A program made the position numbers and the translations under genes. From assembly GCF_001437075.1 (NCBI RefSeq), contig NZ_JQBX01000002.1, forward strand, positions 78,861 through 142,860: a DNA stretch of 64,000 bases, in the 5' to 3' direction. The notes below the pieces were generated by a model. The model searched no databases. It was given only the letters and a program-made list of their open reading frames with translations, and was not told the DNA's origin. The stretch's first letter is position 1. Every line of letters starts with the position of its first letter. Origin of the DNA: Pediococcus stilesii (GTDB lineage: Bacteria; Bacillota; Bacilli; Lactobacillales; Lactobacillaceae). This document shows positions 1 through 9,271 of the stretch, one piece after another.

Positions 1-369
1 TGATGTGATTTCTGTTCCAACTTTAACTTCATCCGGTGCATTAGCTTCTTCTGCCTTAGTTGGCGCAGCTTCCTCTGGTTCCGGAGCTGCCTCTTCCTTT
101 GGTGCCTCACCACCGGCCGCAGAGCCGCTACCGTCTCCATCAAACTCAATTAAAGGTTCACCAACTTTAACAACTGTTCCGGCATCAACAAATAATTTAG
201 TGATTTTCCCACCATATGGTGATAAAATCTCTTGCAATAATTTATCATTTTGAACTTCGGCGACTGCGTCTTCTTCCTTGATGGTATCTCCGACCTTTAC
301 CAACCAGTTTGCAATTTCGCCTTCAGCCATTCCTTCGCCAATATCTGGCATTTTAAAAATTTCAGTCAA
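1..369 (-). CDS. pdhC: Pyruvate dehydrogenase E2, dihydrolipoamide acetyltransferase (partial)
   Basis: Core acetyltransferase of the pyruvate dehydrogenase complex; only the N-terminal 123 residues lie in the window. A lipoyl domain starts near residue 7 ([13 protein letters not shown]) and carries the lipoylation-site motif NDK near residue 45. An Ala/Pro/Glu-rich flexible linker follows and runs off the edge, so the peripheral-subunit-binding and catalytic domains are missing here. The start is probably the TTG at 369, which overlaps the pdhB stop. A GGAGG lies 9 bases upstream of it, whereas the in-frame ATG at 351 has no ribosome site at a suitable distance. Last visible gene of the lplA-pdhA-pdhB-pdhC operon; an E3 gene would be expected beyond the edge. 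Confidence 0.93.
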   Translation of the reverse strand, partial: MTEIFKMPDIGEGMAEGEIANWLVKVGDTIKEEDAVAEVQNDKLLQEILSPYGGKITKLFVDAGTVVKVGEPLIEFDGDGSGSAAGGEAPKEEAAPEPEEAAPTKAEEANAPDEVKVGTEITS

Positions 370-1342
370 AGTTCACGACCTCCTTAACTTTTTCGATGAT
401 ATCGTCTTCTTTTGGTAGCCATTCATTTTCTGCTAGAGCAAATGGATAAACTGAATCCGGTGCGGCAACGCGTCCAATTGGAGCCTTTAAACTCATAATG
501 AAGCGTTCACTAATTTCACTCATAACCATTGCACCGATACCAGCTTGGCGCTGTGCCTCTTGAGCCACAACAACGCGTCCTGTCTTTTCAACACTTTGTC
601 CAATTGTATCTAGGTCAAGTGGACTGACCGTTCTGAGATCAACTACTTCGACATCAATACCTTCTTTAGCAAGTTCTTCAGCCGCTGCGAGACTGGTATG
701 CACCATTCCACCATAAGTAATAATTGTTGCATCATTACCCTCGCGAACAACTTTTGCTTTATCTAGAGGAGTTGTGTAATATCCTTCGGGTACTTCTCCA
801 CGAATTGAACGATATAATCGTAAGTTTTCAAGGAAAATAACTGGATCATCACTTTCAACTGCTGATAATAGTAGTCCTTTTGCATCTTCAGGCGTTGCTG
901 GCATCACAACACGTAGTCCTGGTGTCTGCGCCATCAATCCTTCCAATGAGTCCGCATGCATTTCAGGTGTCTTTGTTCCACCACCATATGGTGAACGAAC
1001 CACAATTGGGAACTTACGAGTACCGTGGAAACGGAAGCGACCACGAGCCATTTGTCCAGCAATTGAATCCATTACTTCGTATACGAATCCGAAGAACTGA
1101 ATTTCCATAATTGGACGATAATTTTGGGTCGTTAAACCGATTGCCATGCCTCCGATTCCGCTTTCTGCAAGTGGAGTATTGAAAACACGGTCTTCACCAT
1201 ACTTTTCCTGAAGTCCATCGGTAGCTCTAAATACACCACCATTTTTACCAACATCTTCACCAAAAATAAGTACGTTTTCATCGTTAGCAAGTGCCAAGTC
1301 TTGAGCTTCTGTAATCGCTTGAATATAAGTTTTTTTAGCCAT
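362..1342 (-). CDS. pdhB: Pyruvate dehydrogenase E1 component, beta subunit
   Basis: With PdhA it forms the thiamine-diphosphate-dependent E1 that decarboxylates pyruvate and transfers the acetyl group to the lipoyl arm of E2. At 326 residues it has the family length. It shows the transketolase-like pyrimidine-binding part ([15 protein letters not shown] near residues 27-41) and a C-terminal transketolase domain. The start lies 2 bases past the pdhA stop, with GGAGGG inside the pdhA 3' end. Its 3' end overlaps the proposed pdhC start, which suggests translational coupling. Confidence 0.97.
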   Translation of the reverse strand: MAKKTYIQAITEAQDLALANDENVLIFGEDVGKNGGVFRATDGLQEKYGEDRVFNTPLAESGIGGMAIGLTTQNYRPIMEIQFFGFVYEVMDSIAGQMARGRFRFHGTRKFPIVVRSPYGGGTKTPEMHADSLEGLMAQTPGLRVVMPATPEDAKGLLLSAVESDDPVIFLENLRLYRSIRGEVPEGYYTTPLDKAKVVREGNDATIITYGGMVHTSLAAAEELAKEGIDVEVVDLRTVSPLDLDTIGQSVEKTGRVVVAQEAQRQAGIGAMVMSEISERFIMSLKAPIGRVAAPDSVYPFALAENEWLPKEDDIIEKVKEVVNFD

Positions 1343-1344
1343 GA

Positions 1345-2463
1345 TTACTTGCCCTCCCCTCTAAATTTGTTGATTTGTTCTTGTGCAGCTTGACCTGGAA
1401 CTTCCAATGTTTGTTCAATAAAGTCTGAAATCTTTTGTTTAGCAATTCCGTCAGCTTCTTTAACTCCATCATCAATTTGTGAATTGACAACATCGATCCA
1501 GTCGTTTTCAATATCTTCTGACCACAAGTCACGGCTTTCAAGATACTTTCTGAAACGAATCAGTGGTTCTTTCTTTGTCCATGCATCAATTTCATCTTGT
1601 GTCCGATAGCGAAGTGGATCATCACCTGACATTGAATGTGGTCCTAAGCGATTTGTAATTGTTTCAATGAATACTGGTCCGTTTCCATCAATTGCCCATT
1701 GTCTTGCTTCTTTTGCAGCTAAGTACATTGCAATTGGGTCCATTCCATCAACTACTAGGCTTGGAAGTCCTGCTGCCCAACCTTTCGCAGCTAAGTGTGA
1801 TGCGCATGTTTGTAAAGTTCTTGGTGTTGAAATTGCGTATTCATTATTTTGCGAGAAGAATACAGCGGGTGCTTTATATGCTCCAGCAAAGTTCATTCCT
1901 TCATAAAAATCACCTTGCGATGTTCCACCGTCACCAGTGTAAGCGTATGCAACATTTGGTAAGCCACGTTTCTTTAATCCCAATGCGGCCCCAGCTGCCT
2001 CAACGTATTGAGCACCAATAATAATTTGTGGCATCCATCCGTTGACGTCTTCGAATTCATTTCCTTCGTAATGACCTCGTGACCATAAGAATGCTTTATA
2101 AATTGGCCATCCTTTCATCACTAGTTGTGGGATATCACGGTATCCTGGGAAAAGCCAATCGCCCTTATCAAAAGCGTAGTTAGAGGCAATTTGGGATGCT
2201 TCTTCACCAATTGTTGGTGCGTAGAATCCGAGTCGTCCTTGTTTTGCTAGTTTTGATGAGCGTTCATGCAACGTCCGACTGAACACCATTTGTTTCATTA
2301 ATTCGACCAGTTGATCATCACTTAAATCGGCACGTTTGAGTGCGTCTTCATCGACAATTTCACCATCGTTGTTTAAAACTTGTAGCATTGGAAAACTTGT
2401 ATCTTGACGTTCCAACTGTAGATTAAAATCCAATACTTGTTTGTTGTCATCTGTTAGAGCCAT
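1345..2463 (-). CDS. pdhA: Pyruvate dehydrogenase E1 component, alpha subunit
   Basis: Alpha subunit of E1 (372 residues). The thiamine-diphosphate/Mg binding motif is visible as [17 protein letters not shown] near residues 170-186, followed by QNNEYAIS. The start is taken at ATG 2463, with AGGAGG 7 bases upstream. An in-frame TTG two codons earlier sits only 1 base from the ribosome site and is rejected. It lies 11 bases after lplA, so the ligase and the enzyme it supports appear co-transcribed. Confidence 0.97.
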   Translation of the reverse strand: MALTDDNKQVLDFNLQLERQDTSFPMLQVLNNDGEIVDEDALKRADLSDDQLVELMKQMVFSRTLHERSSKLAKQGRLGFYAPTIGEEASQIASNYAFDKGDWLFPGYRDIPQLVMKGWPIYKAFLWSRGHYEGNEFEDVNGWMPQIIIGAQYVEAAGAALGLKKRGLPNVAYAYTGDGGTSQGDFYEGMNFAGAYKAPAVFFSQNNEYAISTPRTLQTCASHLAAKGWAAGLPSLVVDGMDPIAMYLAAKEARQWAIDGNGPVFIETITNRLGPHSMSGDDPLRYRTQDEIDAWTKKEPLIRFRKYLESRDLWSEDIENDWIDVVNSQIDDGVKEADGIAKQKISDFIEQTLEVPGQAAQEQINKFRGEGK

Positions 2464-2474
2464 AATCAAACCTC

Positions 2475-3461
2475 CTAAGCTTCAAATAATTTTATTAATT
2501 CTTCTGTAGTAATGCTGCCAAAATACCGACCATCTTCATTGCGTTCAAATACCGGTTGAATTGCGGAAACTTCAAATGGCAGCCCGACTAATTGGTTTTT
2601 AATTTCCCGCCAGTCACGTAAGCCGAGAAAATCACCAGTAAAATTGATATCTTGGATTATTCCAGCATCGGCTTGCACCTGAACTTCGATAATTCCACCA
2701 TCATATTTTGCATGATTTTTAAAATTAAACTTAGGTGACTTACCATAATTCCAATCCCATGTTGAGAATTGATCAGCCGCTGAACGAATAATTTCCTGTT
2801 TTTGTGCAGGAGTTAACACAATTTCTGAGTCTTTTCCATGATTCGTTAATTCATACTGAACCGCATCCCAAAAATCTTGAAGAGTTAACCCTTCTGGGGC
2901 AGCGTCCTTAATCATTCCGACACGGCTTCGTACCGACTTAGCGGCTTTGGAGATAAATTTCTCATCGGCCACGTTGAGTGAACGGACCATTGTGTCGACA
3001 TTACTATCAAACAATAGTGTTCCGTGGTGCATCAGATAGCCATTTGCGTAACGTTGAGCAACTCCTGAAATTTTCTTTCCGTTAACAACCAAATCATTCC
3101 GTCCGGTTGCTTCGGCCGGAATATTCAATTTATGTAATGCTTCTAAAACTGGTTCTGAGAATTGCTTGAAGTCTACGTTAGCAGACGATTCAATTGGCAC
3201 AAACAAGGTAAAGTTCAAATTACCTAAGTCATGATAAACCGCGCCACCCCCGGTAACTCGGCGAACAACTTCGATTTTATGCTCATCGATAAAGTCCTGA
3301 TTAACCTCGCCAAAAGTATTTTGGTTTTGCCCAACAATTACGGCGTTGTTATTCTGCCAAAGTGAAAATACCGGTTCTTTCTCATGTAAATTATTTAGTA
3401 GCCACGTGTCCGTTGCAATATTCGTATATGCATCTGTTCCCATGTATGTGATATAACGCAC
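2475..3461 (-). CDS. lplA: Lipoate-protein ligase A
   Basis: Activates lipoate with ATP and attaches it to the lipoyl lysine of E2 subunits, here presumably PdhC. The 328-residue protein has the lipoate/biotin ligase core with RRVTGGGAVYHDLGNLNFT near residues 67-85 and the GKKISGVAQ motif near residue 128. A C-terminal accessory domain follows, as in full-length LplA. The start is GTG 3461, with AAGGGGG 7 bases upstream. First gene of the pdh operon, directly behind the promoter and cre box at 3485-3520. This arrangement implies lipoate scavenging rather than synthesis; no lipA or lipB is in the window. Confidence 0.93.
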   Translation of the reverse strand: MRYITYMGTDAYTNIATDTWLLNNLHEKEPVFSLWQNNNAVIVGQNQNTFGEVNQDFIDEHKIEVVRRVTGGGAVYHDLGNLNFTLFVPIESSANVDFKQFSEPVLEALHKLNIPAEATGRNDLVVNGKKISGVAQRYANGYLMHHGTLLFDSNVDTMVRSLNVADEKFISKAAKSVRSRVGMIKDAAPEGLTLQDFWDAVQYELTNHGKDSEIVLTPAQKQEIIRSAADQFSTWDWNYGKSPKFNFKNHAKYDGGIIEVQVQADAGIIQDINFTGDFLGLRDWREIKNQLVGLPFEVSAIQPVFERNEDGRYFGSITTEELIKLFEA

Positions 3462-3484
3462 AATCCAACCCCCTTAATACGCTA

Positions 3485-3520
3485 ATGAAAGCGGTTTCCT
3501 GGTACAACTTCATATTACCA
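3485..3520 (-). promoter_or_regulatory. Promoter of the lplA-pdh operon with CcpA cre box
   Basis: On the minus strand an extended -10 (TGGTAATAT, core at 3512-3517) precedes lplA. Just downstream of it, 3485-3499 reads ATGAAAGCGGTTTCC on the plus strand, matching the cre consensus WTGNAANCGNWNNCW at all but the last position. A cre downstream of the -10 is the usual roadblock position for CcpA repression. No convincing -35 was seen. The regulator assignment is inference from the consensus. Confidence 0.7.
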
Positions 3521-3763
3521 TATTTAGTTTTTTTTGCGAGCTATTTTTTAAAATTAAAACGATTTAATGGTCGCATAAATCAAACCCGATTCAATGGATT
3601 TTGAACATTATTAGTTATTTTCATGCCTAAAATAAAAGTTTAACGCCATCAGAATTGTCACTTGTAATCCAATTAAATCGTTACCCCTTTTGAATTCTCA
3701 GAATCTCACTTCCCTTACCAAGAAAGTTCAGTTTCTGCCGATATTAATCTACTAGATTAAACA
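3521..3763. other. Gene-free stretch upstream of the pdh promoter
   Basis: AT-rich sequence between the pdh promoter and the terminator of the 3830-4939 gene. No coding frame with a ribosome site and no strong hairpin was seen. It may hold upstream activator sequence for the pdh promoter. Confidence 0.5.
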
Positions 3764-3801
3764 AAAAAGCCCTACTCCGAATACACGCAGAGTAGGGCTT
3801 T
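3764..3801 (-). terminator. Intrinsic terminator of the lactate-oxidase-like gene
   Basis: On the minus strand AAAGCCCTACTC pairs with GAGTAGGGCTTT across a short loop, followed by a T run. It lies about 30 bases after the stop at 3830. Confidence 0.9.
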
Positions 3802-3829
3802 AGTAACAGTTCTCAGAACTTAATTGATC

Positions 3830-4939
3830 TTAATATTTAATGTCTAATAAATGTGTCTTCTTAACGTCTTCAATCGTCTTAGTTCCAGCTAATTGCATTA
3901 CGATTTCAAGTTCATGATCAATATGATCAAATACCGCTTGAACACCTTGTGCACCGCCAAGAGCAAGACCATAAATTACTGGACGACCAAATGCAACTAA
4001 ATCGGCACCACTTGCAAGAGCCTTGAATACATCCGATCCACGACGTACGCCACTGTCAAAAATGATTGGAACTTGTCCATTAACAGCCTTTGAGATGCTT
4101 TCTAGAACGTCAAATGATGCAGGTCCACCATTTAATTGACGACCACCATGGTTGGAAACATAAATTCCAGCAGCGCCAGCGTCAATTGCACGAATTGCAT
4201 CTTCAGGAGTTTGAATTCCCTTTACAATTACTGGGAGATCCGTGTATTCAGCAATTCGACGAACATCTTCAGGTTTGATGTTTTGAGCAGCGGAAGCATA
4301 AATTTCTTCAATCCCCTTCCCTTGTCCATCGCCTTCAGAAAACTTGGTCAAGTTAGCCATTGGAATTGGAAAAGCAAAATCGTTAATGATGTCAGCTTCA
4401 CGGTAGCCATCAACAGTTGCATCTACCGTCAAAATAATTGCTTTTACTCCCGCTTCTTTTGCTTCATCAAGTAGACTCTCGTTAAAACTCCAATCTTTAC
4501 TCATATAAAGTTGGAAGAATTGTGGAGCACCATCCGCAGCCGCCGCAGTATCAGCGATTGAGGTTGAAGAGTAAGTACTCTGTGCCATCAATCCGCCAAC
4601 AGCAGCAACTCCTTTTGCAGTGTCCTTTTCACCTTGTGAGTGTGCTAAACCTTGAGCAGCCGTTGGAGCCATCATAACTGGTGTCTTCAATGGGATACCA
4701 AATACATTTGTGCTTAAATCTGGATTTTCCATTCCACTTAAAGCCTTTGGTGCAATTTGACGATGATGGAACGCATCGCGATTTTTCTTTAATGTCCACT
4801 CATCTTCGGAACCACCAACGATGTAGCCAAAACCACCGGTTGGGATAATTTCCTTTGCTCTGCCTTCTAGTGATTCCAAGTTTAGAATATCAATCTTTTC
4901 TTCGCGATCGCTTTGTTCATATCCGTTTACCATTGTCAT
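3830..4939 (-). CDS. FMN-dependent alpha-hydroxy-acid oxidase, lactate oxidase-like (copy 1)
   Basis: A TIM-barrel flavoprotein of the L-lactate oxidase/glycolate oxidase family (369 residues) that oxidises an L-2-hydroxy acid, most likely lactate, to the keto acid, with O2 giving H2O2. Visible family features are an N-terminal Tyr in FGYIVGGSEDEWT, FQLYMSKD (substrate Tyr), the catalytic VSNHGGRQLNGGPASFD segment (His/Arg) and the FMN-phosphate loop FDSGVRRGSDVFKALASGA. The segment aligning with the AAHGLAH stretch of characterised lactate oxidases reads TAAQGLAH here, so substrate preference is not certain. Monocistronic, with its own promoter and terminator. A second family member lies at 55839-56975. 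Confidence 0.88.
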   Translation of the reverse strand: MTMVNGYEQSDREEKIDILNLESLEGRAKEIIPTGGFGYIVGGSEDEWTLKKNRDAFHHRQIAPKALSGMENPDLSTNVFGIPLKTPVMMAPTAAQGLAHSQGEKDTAKGVAAVGGLMAQSTYSSTSIADTAAAADGAPQFFQLYMSKDWSFNESLLDEAKEAGVKAIILTVDATVDGYREADIINDFAFPIPMANLTKFSEGDGQGKGIEEIYASAAQNIKPEDVRRIAEYTDLPVIVKGIQTPEDAIRAIDAGAAGIYVSNHGGRQLNGGPASFDVLESISKAVNGQVPIIFDSGVRRGSDVFKALASGADLVAFGRPVIYGLALGGAQGVQAVFDHIDHELEIVMQLAGTKTIEDVKKTHLLDIKY

Positions 4940-4974
4940 AATAAAAATCCCCCAGTCAATTTGTTTATGGACTC

Positions 4975-5002
4975 AGTATATCACTTACTTTTCGTAAGTA
5001 AA
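4975..5002 (-). promoter_or_regulatory. Promoter with an inverted repeat in the spacer, lactate-oxidase copy 1
   Basis: On the minus strand the -35 is TTTACT (4997-5002), the spacer 16 bases and the -10 TATACT (4975-4980). The spacer carries the inverted repeat ACTTAC-N5-GTAAGT (4983-4999), a candidate operator for an unknown regulator. No cre box was seen here, unlike copy 2. Confidence 0.7.
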
Positions 5003-5077
5003 GTACTTTTATTCAATTAATTCACTTTTATAGTAAATCAATCGCCACTTGACGGAGGAAAATATGAATTTTTAATT

Positions 5078-5707
5078 TTAAATATTACTATTTTCTGCTG
5101 CAATCTTTTCGAAACTCGAAACTAATTGTGCATTCTCGGTAACCTTAAAGTTCATCCCATCGCTCGCAGACTGAGAAGTTACTAAAACTTCTGGGGCATT
5201 ATTATGGAATGTAAATAAATATAAGTACATCGAACCCGCATATGCTGCGACTACTTTGTAATCACTGTCATCCTTCTTGCTTGTTGTCCACTTCATTGAT
5301 ACTTCTTGCTGATTAACATAAATTGGTCCTTCTGATATAAACGAAGGGAAGTTAACACCACCAAAACTAACGGATTTGCTTTTATTGGTGCCTTGGTATG
5401 ACTGACCCATCGTTTGTTCCCAACTTGAAATTGCCGTTGCCAATTCTGAATCTTGTTTATTTGTCCAAATCTTATTTTTATTGGTAGATTTTTCAGACGT
5501 TGATGCTTTTTTTGATTCAGAACTTGATCCCTCTGTTTTAGTAATCTTCGAGCTACTTTGTTTATCAGCTACCGATTCTGTATTTGTTACATGATTAGGA
5601 TAAAAGAATTTATAGCCACCAAATATCACTAGTAGGGCTAAAACAATCCAAACAATCGAATTAATTGAGCCAATTGAGCGTTTCTCTGGCTTTTTCATAT
5701 GTTTCAT
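5078..5707 (-). CDS. DUF4767-type membrane-anchored extracytoplasmic protein
   Basis: The 209-residue protein has a basic N-terminus, one membrane segment near residues 17-36 and no lipobox. A Ser/Thr/Lys-rich linker spans about residues 40-80. A globular C-terminal domain starts at IWTNKQDSELATAISSWEQTMGQSYQ, the opening I associate with DUF4767 of lactobacilli. Topology suggests an anchored surface domain; function unknown. The start is ATG 5707 with GAGG 8 bases upstream; the in-frame GTG at 5716 is part of that ribosome site. Confidence 0.75.
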   Translation of the reverse strand: MKHMKKPEKRSIGSINSIVWIVLALLVIFGGYKFFYPNHVTNTESVADKQSSSKITKTEGSSSESKKASTSEKSTNKNKIWTNKQDSELATAISSWEQTMGQSYQGTNKSKSVSFGGVNFPSFISEGPIYVNQQEVSMKWTTSKKDDSDYKVVAAYAGSMYLYLFTFHNNAPEVLVTSQSASDGMNFKVTENAQLVSSFEKIAAENSNI

Positions 5708-5769
5708 AATAATCACCTCGTTTAGTTCATTATACAGTATTGCACTAACGTAAAGGGATTCGTTTTTCT

Positions 5770-5809
5770 AAAAAATCCATCACTCCGCTTTTCAGAGTGA
5801 TGGATTTTT
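5770..5809 (-). terminator. Intrinsic terminator of the YhgE/Pip gene
   Basis: Stem AAATCCATCACTC / GAGTGATGGATTT with an 8-base loop and a T run on the minus strand, just after the stop at 5818. Confidence 0.9.
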
Positions 5810-5817
5810 AATATTTT

Positions 5818-8800
5818 TTATCTTTCAACTTCTTGTAATTTTTGATTATCATCTAGTTGTGACTTACCTTCTAGATGTCGTTTTTGTAATCTAACCATGC
5901 TAAACCATAGTAGTGCTAATGCAATTACAGAAAAGACTAGTAGTGCCCACATTGATTGTGCGAATGTAATTGAGCCTAATCCCGAAGTAATTGCTTGCCT
6001 GAATGACAAGATTGAGTACGTTAATGGTAAGAATGGATGAATTACATTATAAAAATGGTTTGTAACTTCCATTGGGAAAGTTCCGCCGGATCCACCAAGT
6101 TGAAGCATCAATAGTAGCATCGCAACGAAACGCCCTGGATTATCAAAGGCCATTGATAAGAACATGACAATGTACATTGACGTTAACGCGATCATTATTG
6201 CGGTGATATAGTACTGTCCAACGTGATCAACATGAATACCAGCCATCATCATGATGGTGGCTTCGATTAAGGCCATTGCGATCGCAACCACCGTTCCAAC
6301 GGATACTTTACTTAAGAACCAATCGGTTGCTGTTCCACCACGTTCGGAAACCTTGCGAATTGGATATGCAAAGTTAAAGACGATTGCTCCAACGTACAAT
6401 GCTAATGAAAGCACGTAAGGAGCCAGAGCATGACCGTAATTTGGTACGTAACTATAATCACTATGTTTCAAAGAAGCTGGTGCAGCAAACATATCGGCAG
6501 TCTTGTCCGTTAGTGGTGTACTGTTAACCTCTTTCGCGCCATCTGATAGTGCTGACGCTAACGTACCATTCCCATCGCTTAATTGCTTACTTCCGTCTAA
6601 TAATTGGGCTGAATTAGCATCTAATTTAGCAGCGCCATCATTAAGCTGGTTGACACCGGAAACAAGTTCTCCTGTGCTGCCATTTAACGTGTTCAATCCG
6701 GCATTTAGATCATGACTTCCTGAATCTAGTTTTTGTACGCCCGAAGCTAGCATCGGAACCTGAGAATTTAGTGTATTTAATCCCCCGGTTACTTGGGAAG
6801 AACCGTTGTACAATTTGTTGATTCCAGCTGGCATTGCCGCTACGGCACTATTAAGTTGATTTAATCCTCCGGTTACTTGGGAAGAACCACCCAATAATTG
6901 ATTACTACCGCTAAGTAACATATGAACTCCACTAACCAATACTGGCATCTGCGAGCTTTGTGCGGCAACACCGCTGTAAAGCTGATGTACGCCACTATTA
7001 AGTTGAGCATTATTTGCAACGAGTCGTGATCCTCCCGCTGCTAATTGGCCCACTCCAGTTGTTAACTTAGGAGTTTGACTATTTAACAACGCTGTTCCAT
7101 CGCTTAAGCTCTGTGAACCTTCAACTAATTTAGCAACATTTTTTGAATTTTTATCGGTTTGATCTGCAAGTGCACTTGCACCGTTGTTTAATGCTGAAAC
7201 TCCATCAGCCAATTTAGCGGCTGATCCTGAGAATTTATCTACACCAGTCGAAACTTGGCCTGCACCAGTGGAAAGAACCTTTAAGTTGTCAGTCACATCT
7301 TGTGATCCTTTAGCCAACGTCTTAATTGTTGCCGCTAATTGCGTCATATCACCTGAATTAGATGACAACGCACTGGCGCTTGATGCTAACTTCTGGAACG
7401 AACCTGTTAAGTTTGATACCTTCTCATTCAAACTGGCCTGTTTAGCTGAAAGACTATTTAACTTCGAAATTTGTCCTTCAACTGTGCTGATTTCACTTTG
7501 AATACTTGCAATTTTGCCTGTATCAACTTTTTCTGAGGTAGTAGTTGCTGGTTGACTAGCACCCGTTCCAGCAACACCGGCTAAGGCGGCCTTAGCTTTA
7601 GCAGCATCCTCTGGGCTCAATCCAGCTCCATCAATTTTAGCATTGATTGATGCCTGTGATACCCCTGAAGAAGCGCTCCCAGTCTGAGTAGTTGTCTTAG
7701 TGGTTGCCGTTGCAAGTGCTCCAACGTCACCTTTAATTTTAGCCAATTGACCACTAATTGAAGCCGTTGAACTCGATCCGCTAGCGTCTGAAGAAATTGC
7801 GCTTGATAATGCGGATAGTTGTGAATTAATTGATCCTAATTCTCCCTTTAATGCACTGGCTTGTTTAGTAATATCAGATGCATTCAGTTGGTCAGATACT
7901 TGTTGTAGTCCGGCCGAAACTTTACCATTAGCAGCATAAAGCTGACTTGAACCTGTTGAAACACTGTCAACGGCTTTCTTCAAATCCATAATACTTGTTG
8001 GCAAACTTGCCGTATTATTTGCTAAATCGGCAACACCACTCTTAAGTGCTGCTGTTCCTCCTGCCACTTGGCTAGTGTATGCTTTAACGCCAGCGTTTAA
8101 TTGACCCGCACCATTTGAAAGTTGTTGAATTCCTCCAACTAATTGGCCCGTCTGACCGTTAAGTTGTTGAATCCCGCTATTCAATTGATATACACCATTG
8201 GTATACTGAGGTACTTTAACGTCAAGTTGATATAGCCCATTTTTCAACTGAGTAACACCCGTAACTAACGCACCTGTTTTGTCAGAAAATTGTTGAATTC
8301 CATTATTTAATACGCCCAGTCCTTGGGTTACTTTACCCGATCCGTTCGCTAATTGACTAACGGCAGATGGCATCGAACTTAACTTACTTTGAAGAGTCCC
8401 GATTCCGCTTGTTACTTGGCCCGATCCATTCGCTAATTGTGAAACTCCAGAGGCCAATTCTCCCGTTTTACCATTTAACTGATCTAATCCCGCCGCTAAC
8501 TGGCTTGATCCATCCGTCAACTTCTGAACTCCAGCTGGGAGATCGGCAACTTTAACCGCCATTGTTGCAAGGCCATCGTGGATTTGTGTGACGCCCGCTG
8601 TATATTGCTTTGTTCCATCATTTAACTGAACAGCGCCGTCTTTAAGCTTTTTGGCACCAGTTGCAGCATCGTTAAACCCTTTTCCGGCTTTTTTAACTTG
8701 ATCAAACATCGCCGTAGCATAAGATTTAGTAACCTGTTGGCGTACTTCAGCATTTAATTTTTCAGTTCCAACATCACTAATAACCTTACCAATGTAATTC

Positions 8801-9204
8801 AAAGAAGCATTCGTTGAATATTTTAATTGCATCTTCTTTGGATTTTTATCCGTTAATGTTGCGGCGTTGGCCGAAAAGTCTTCAGGAATCGTTACTACCG
8901 TGTAGTATTTCTTATCCTTCATCCCTTCCTTAGCCTTCTCACTTGAAACAAAACGCCAGCCCAACTGGTGGTTTTTCTTCAAATTTGAGACCATCTGATC
9001 CCCAACTGCCAACTTTTTCCCTTGATAGTCAACGGACTTATCCAGGTTAACCACGGCAACTGGTAAATTCTTTGTATCCCCATACGGATCCCATACTGAT
9101 TTTAAGAAGAAAATACTATATAGGAACGGAATGAAAATAATTGCCAATACGGATATCAGAATTAACCGATTTTTTCCAATAAACTTCCACTCTTTGCGAA
9201 TCAT
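5818..9204 (-). CDS. YhgE/Pip-family membrane protein with a very long repeat region
   Basis: This 1128-residue protein has the YhgE/Pip architecture. It has one N-terminal membrane segment (about residues 13-35) and an N-terminal extracytoplasmic domain. A very long region is built from degenerate LxxGxxxLxxGxxxL heptad/undecad units such as LANGSGQVTSGI. About five C-terminal membrane segments form an ABC-2-like domain. A low-complexity Ser/Thr/Ala insert with a coiled-coil part lies near residues 460-620. Relatives include Lactococcus Pip (phage infection protein) and EsaA-like proteins; transport substrate unknown. The repeats are also visible in the DNA, e.g. near-identical copies at 6778-6806 and 6858-6886. 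RBS AGGAGA is 9 bases before the ATG. An ArsR regulator lies immediately upstream. Confidence 0.92.
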   Translation of the reverse strand: MIRKEWKFIGKNRLILISVLAIIFIPFLYSIFFLKSVWDPYGDTKNLPVAVVNLDKSVDYQGKKLAVGDQMVSNLKKNHQLGWRFVSSEKAKEGMKDKKYYTVVTIPEDFSANAATLTDKNPKKMQLKYSTNASLNYIGKVISDVGTEKLNAEVRQQVTKSYATAMFDQVKKAGKGFNDAATGAKKLKDGAVQLNDGTKQYTAGVTQIHDGLATMAVKVADLPAGVQKLTDGSSQLAAGLDQLNGKTGELASGVSQLANGSGQVTSGIGTLQSKLSSMPSAVSQLANGSGKVTQGLGVLNNGIQQFSDKTGALVTGVTQLKNGLYQLDVKVPQYTNGVYQLNSGIQQLNGQTGQLVGGIQQLSNGAGQLNAGVKAYTSQVAGGTAALKSGVADLANNTASLPTSIMDLKKAVDSVSTGSSQLYAANGKVSAGLQQVSDQLNASDITKQASALKGELGSINSQLSALSSAISSDASGSSSTASISGQLAKIKGDVGALATATTKTTTQTGSASSGVSQASINAKIDGAGLSPEDAAKAKAALAGVAGTGASQPATTTSEKVDTGKIASIQSEISTVEGQISKLNSLSAKQASLNEKVSNLTGSFQKLASSASALSSNSGDMTQLAATIKTLAKGSQDVTDNLKVLSTGAGQVSTGVDKFSGSAAKLADGVSALNNGASALADQTDKNSKNVAKLVEGSQSLSDGTALLNSQTPKLTTGVGQLAAGGSRLVANNAQLNSGVHQLYSGVAAQSSQMPVLVSGVHMLLSGSNQLLGGSSQVTGGLNQLNSAVAAMPAGINKLYNGSSQVTGGLNTLNSQVPMLASGVQKLDSGSHDLNAGLNTLNGSTGELVSGVNQLNDGAAKLDANSAQLLDGSKQLSDGNGTLASALSDGAKEVNSTPLTDKTADMFAAPASLKHSDYSYVPNYGHALAPYVLSLALYVGAIVFNFAYPIRKVSERGGTATDWFLSKVSVGTVVAIAMALIEATIMMMAGIHVDHVGQYYITAIMIALTSMYIVMFLSMAFDNPGRFVAMLLLMLQLGGSGGTFPMEVTNHFYNVIHPFLPLTYSILSFRQAITSGLGSITFAQSMWALLVFSVIALALLWFSMVRLQKRHLEGKSQLDDNQKLQEVER

Positions 9205-9271
9205 GAACTGCTTTCTCCTTTTGCTATATATTCTTACATTCGGATGTGCAAATTAAAGGTGCTGACAAAAA

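Noticed and set aside
5..253. 82-residue Ala/Ser/Pro-rich frame on the plus strand
   Set aside because: Antisense shadow of the PdhC lipoyl domain and linker.
6503..8555. Several plus-strand frames antisense to the YhgE/Pip repeats
   Set aside because: They mirror the repeat composition of the real gene and have no ribosome sites.
5818..9204. Tandem repeats in the YhgE gene as a CRISPR-like or satellite array
   Set aside because: The repeats keep reading frame and encode the LxxGxxxL units of the protein family.
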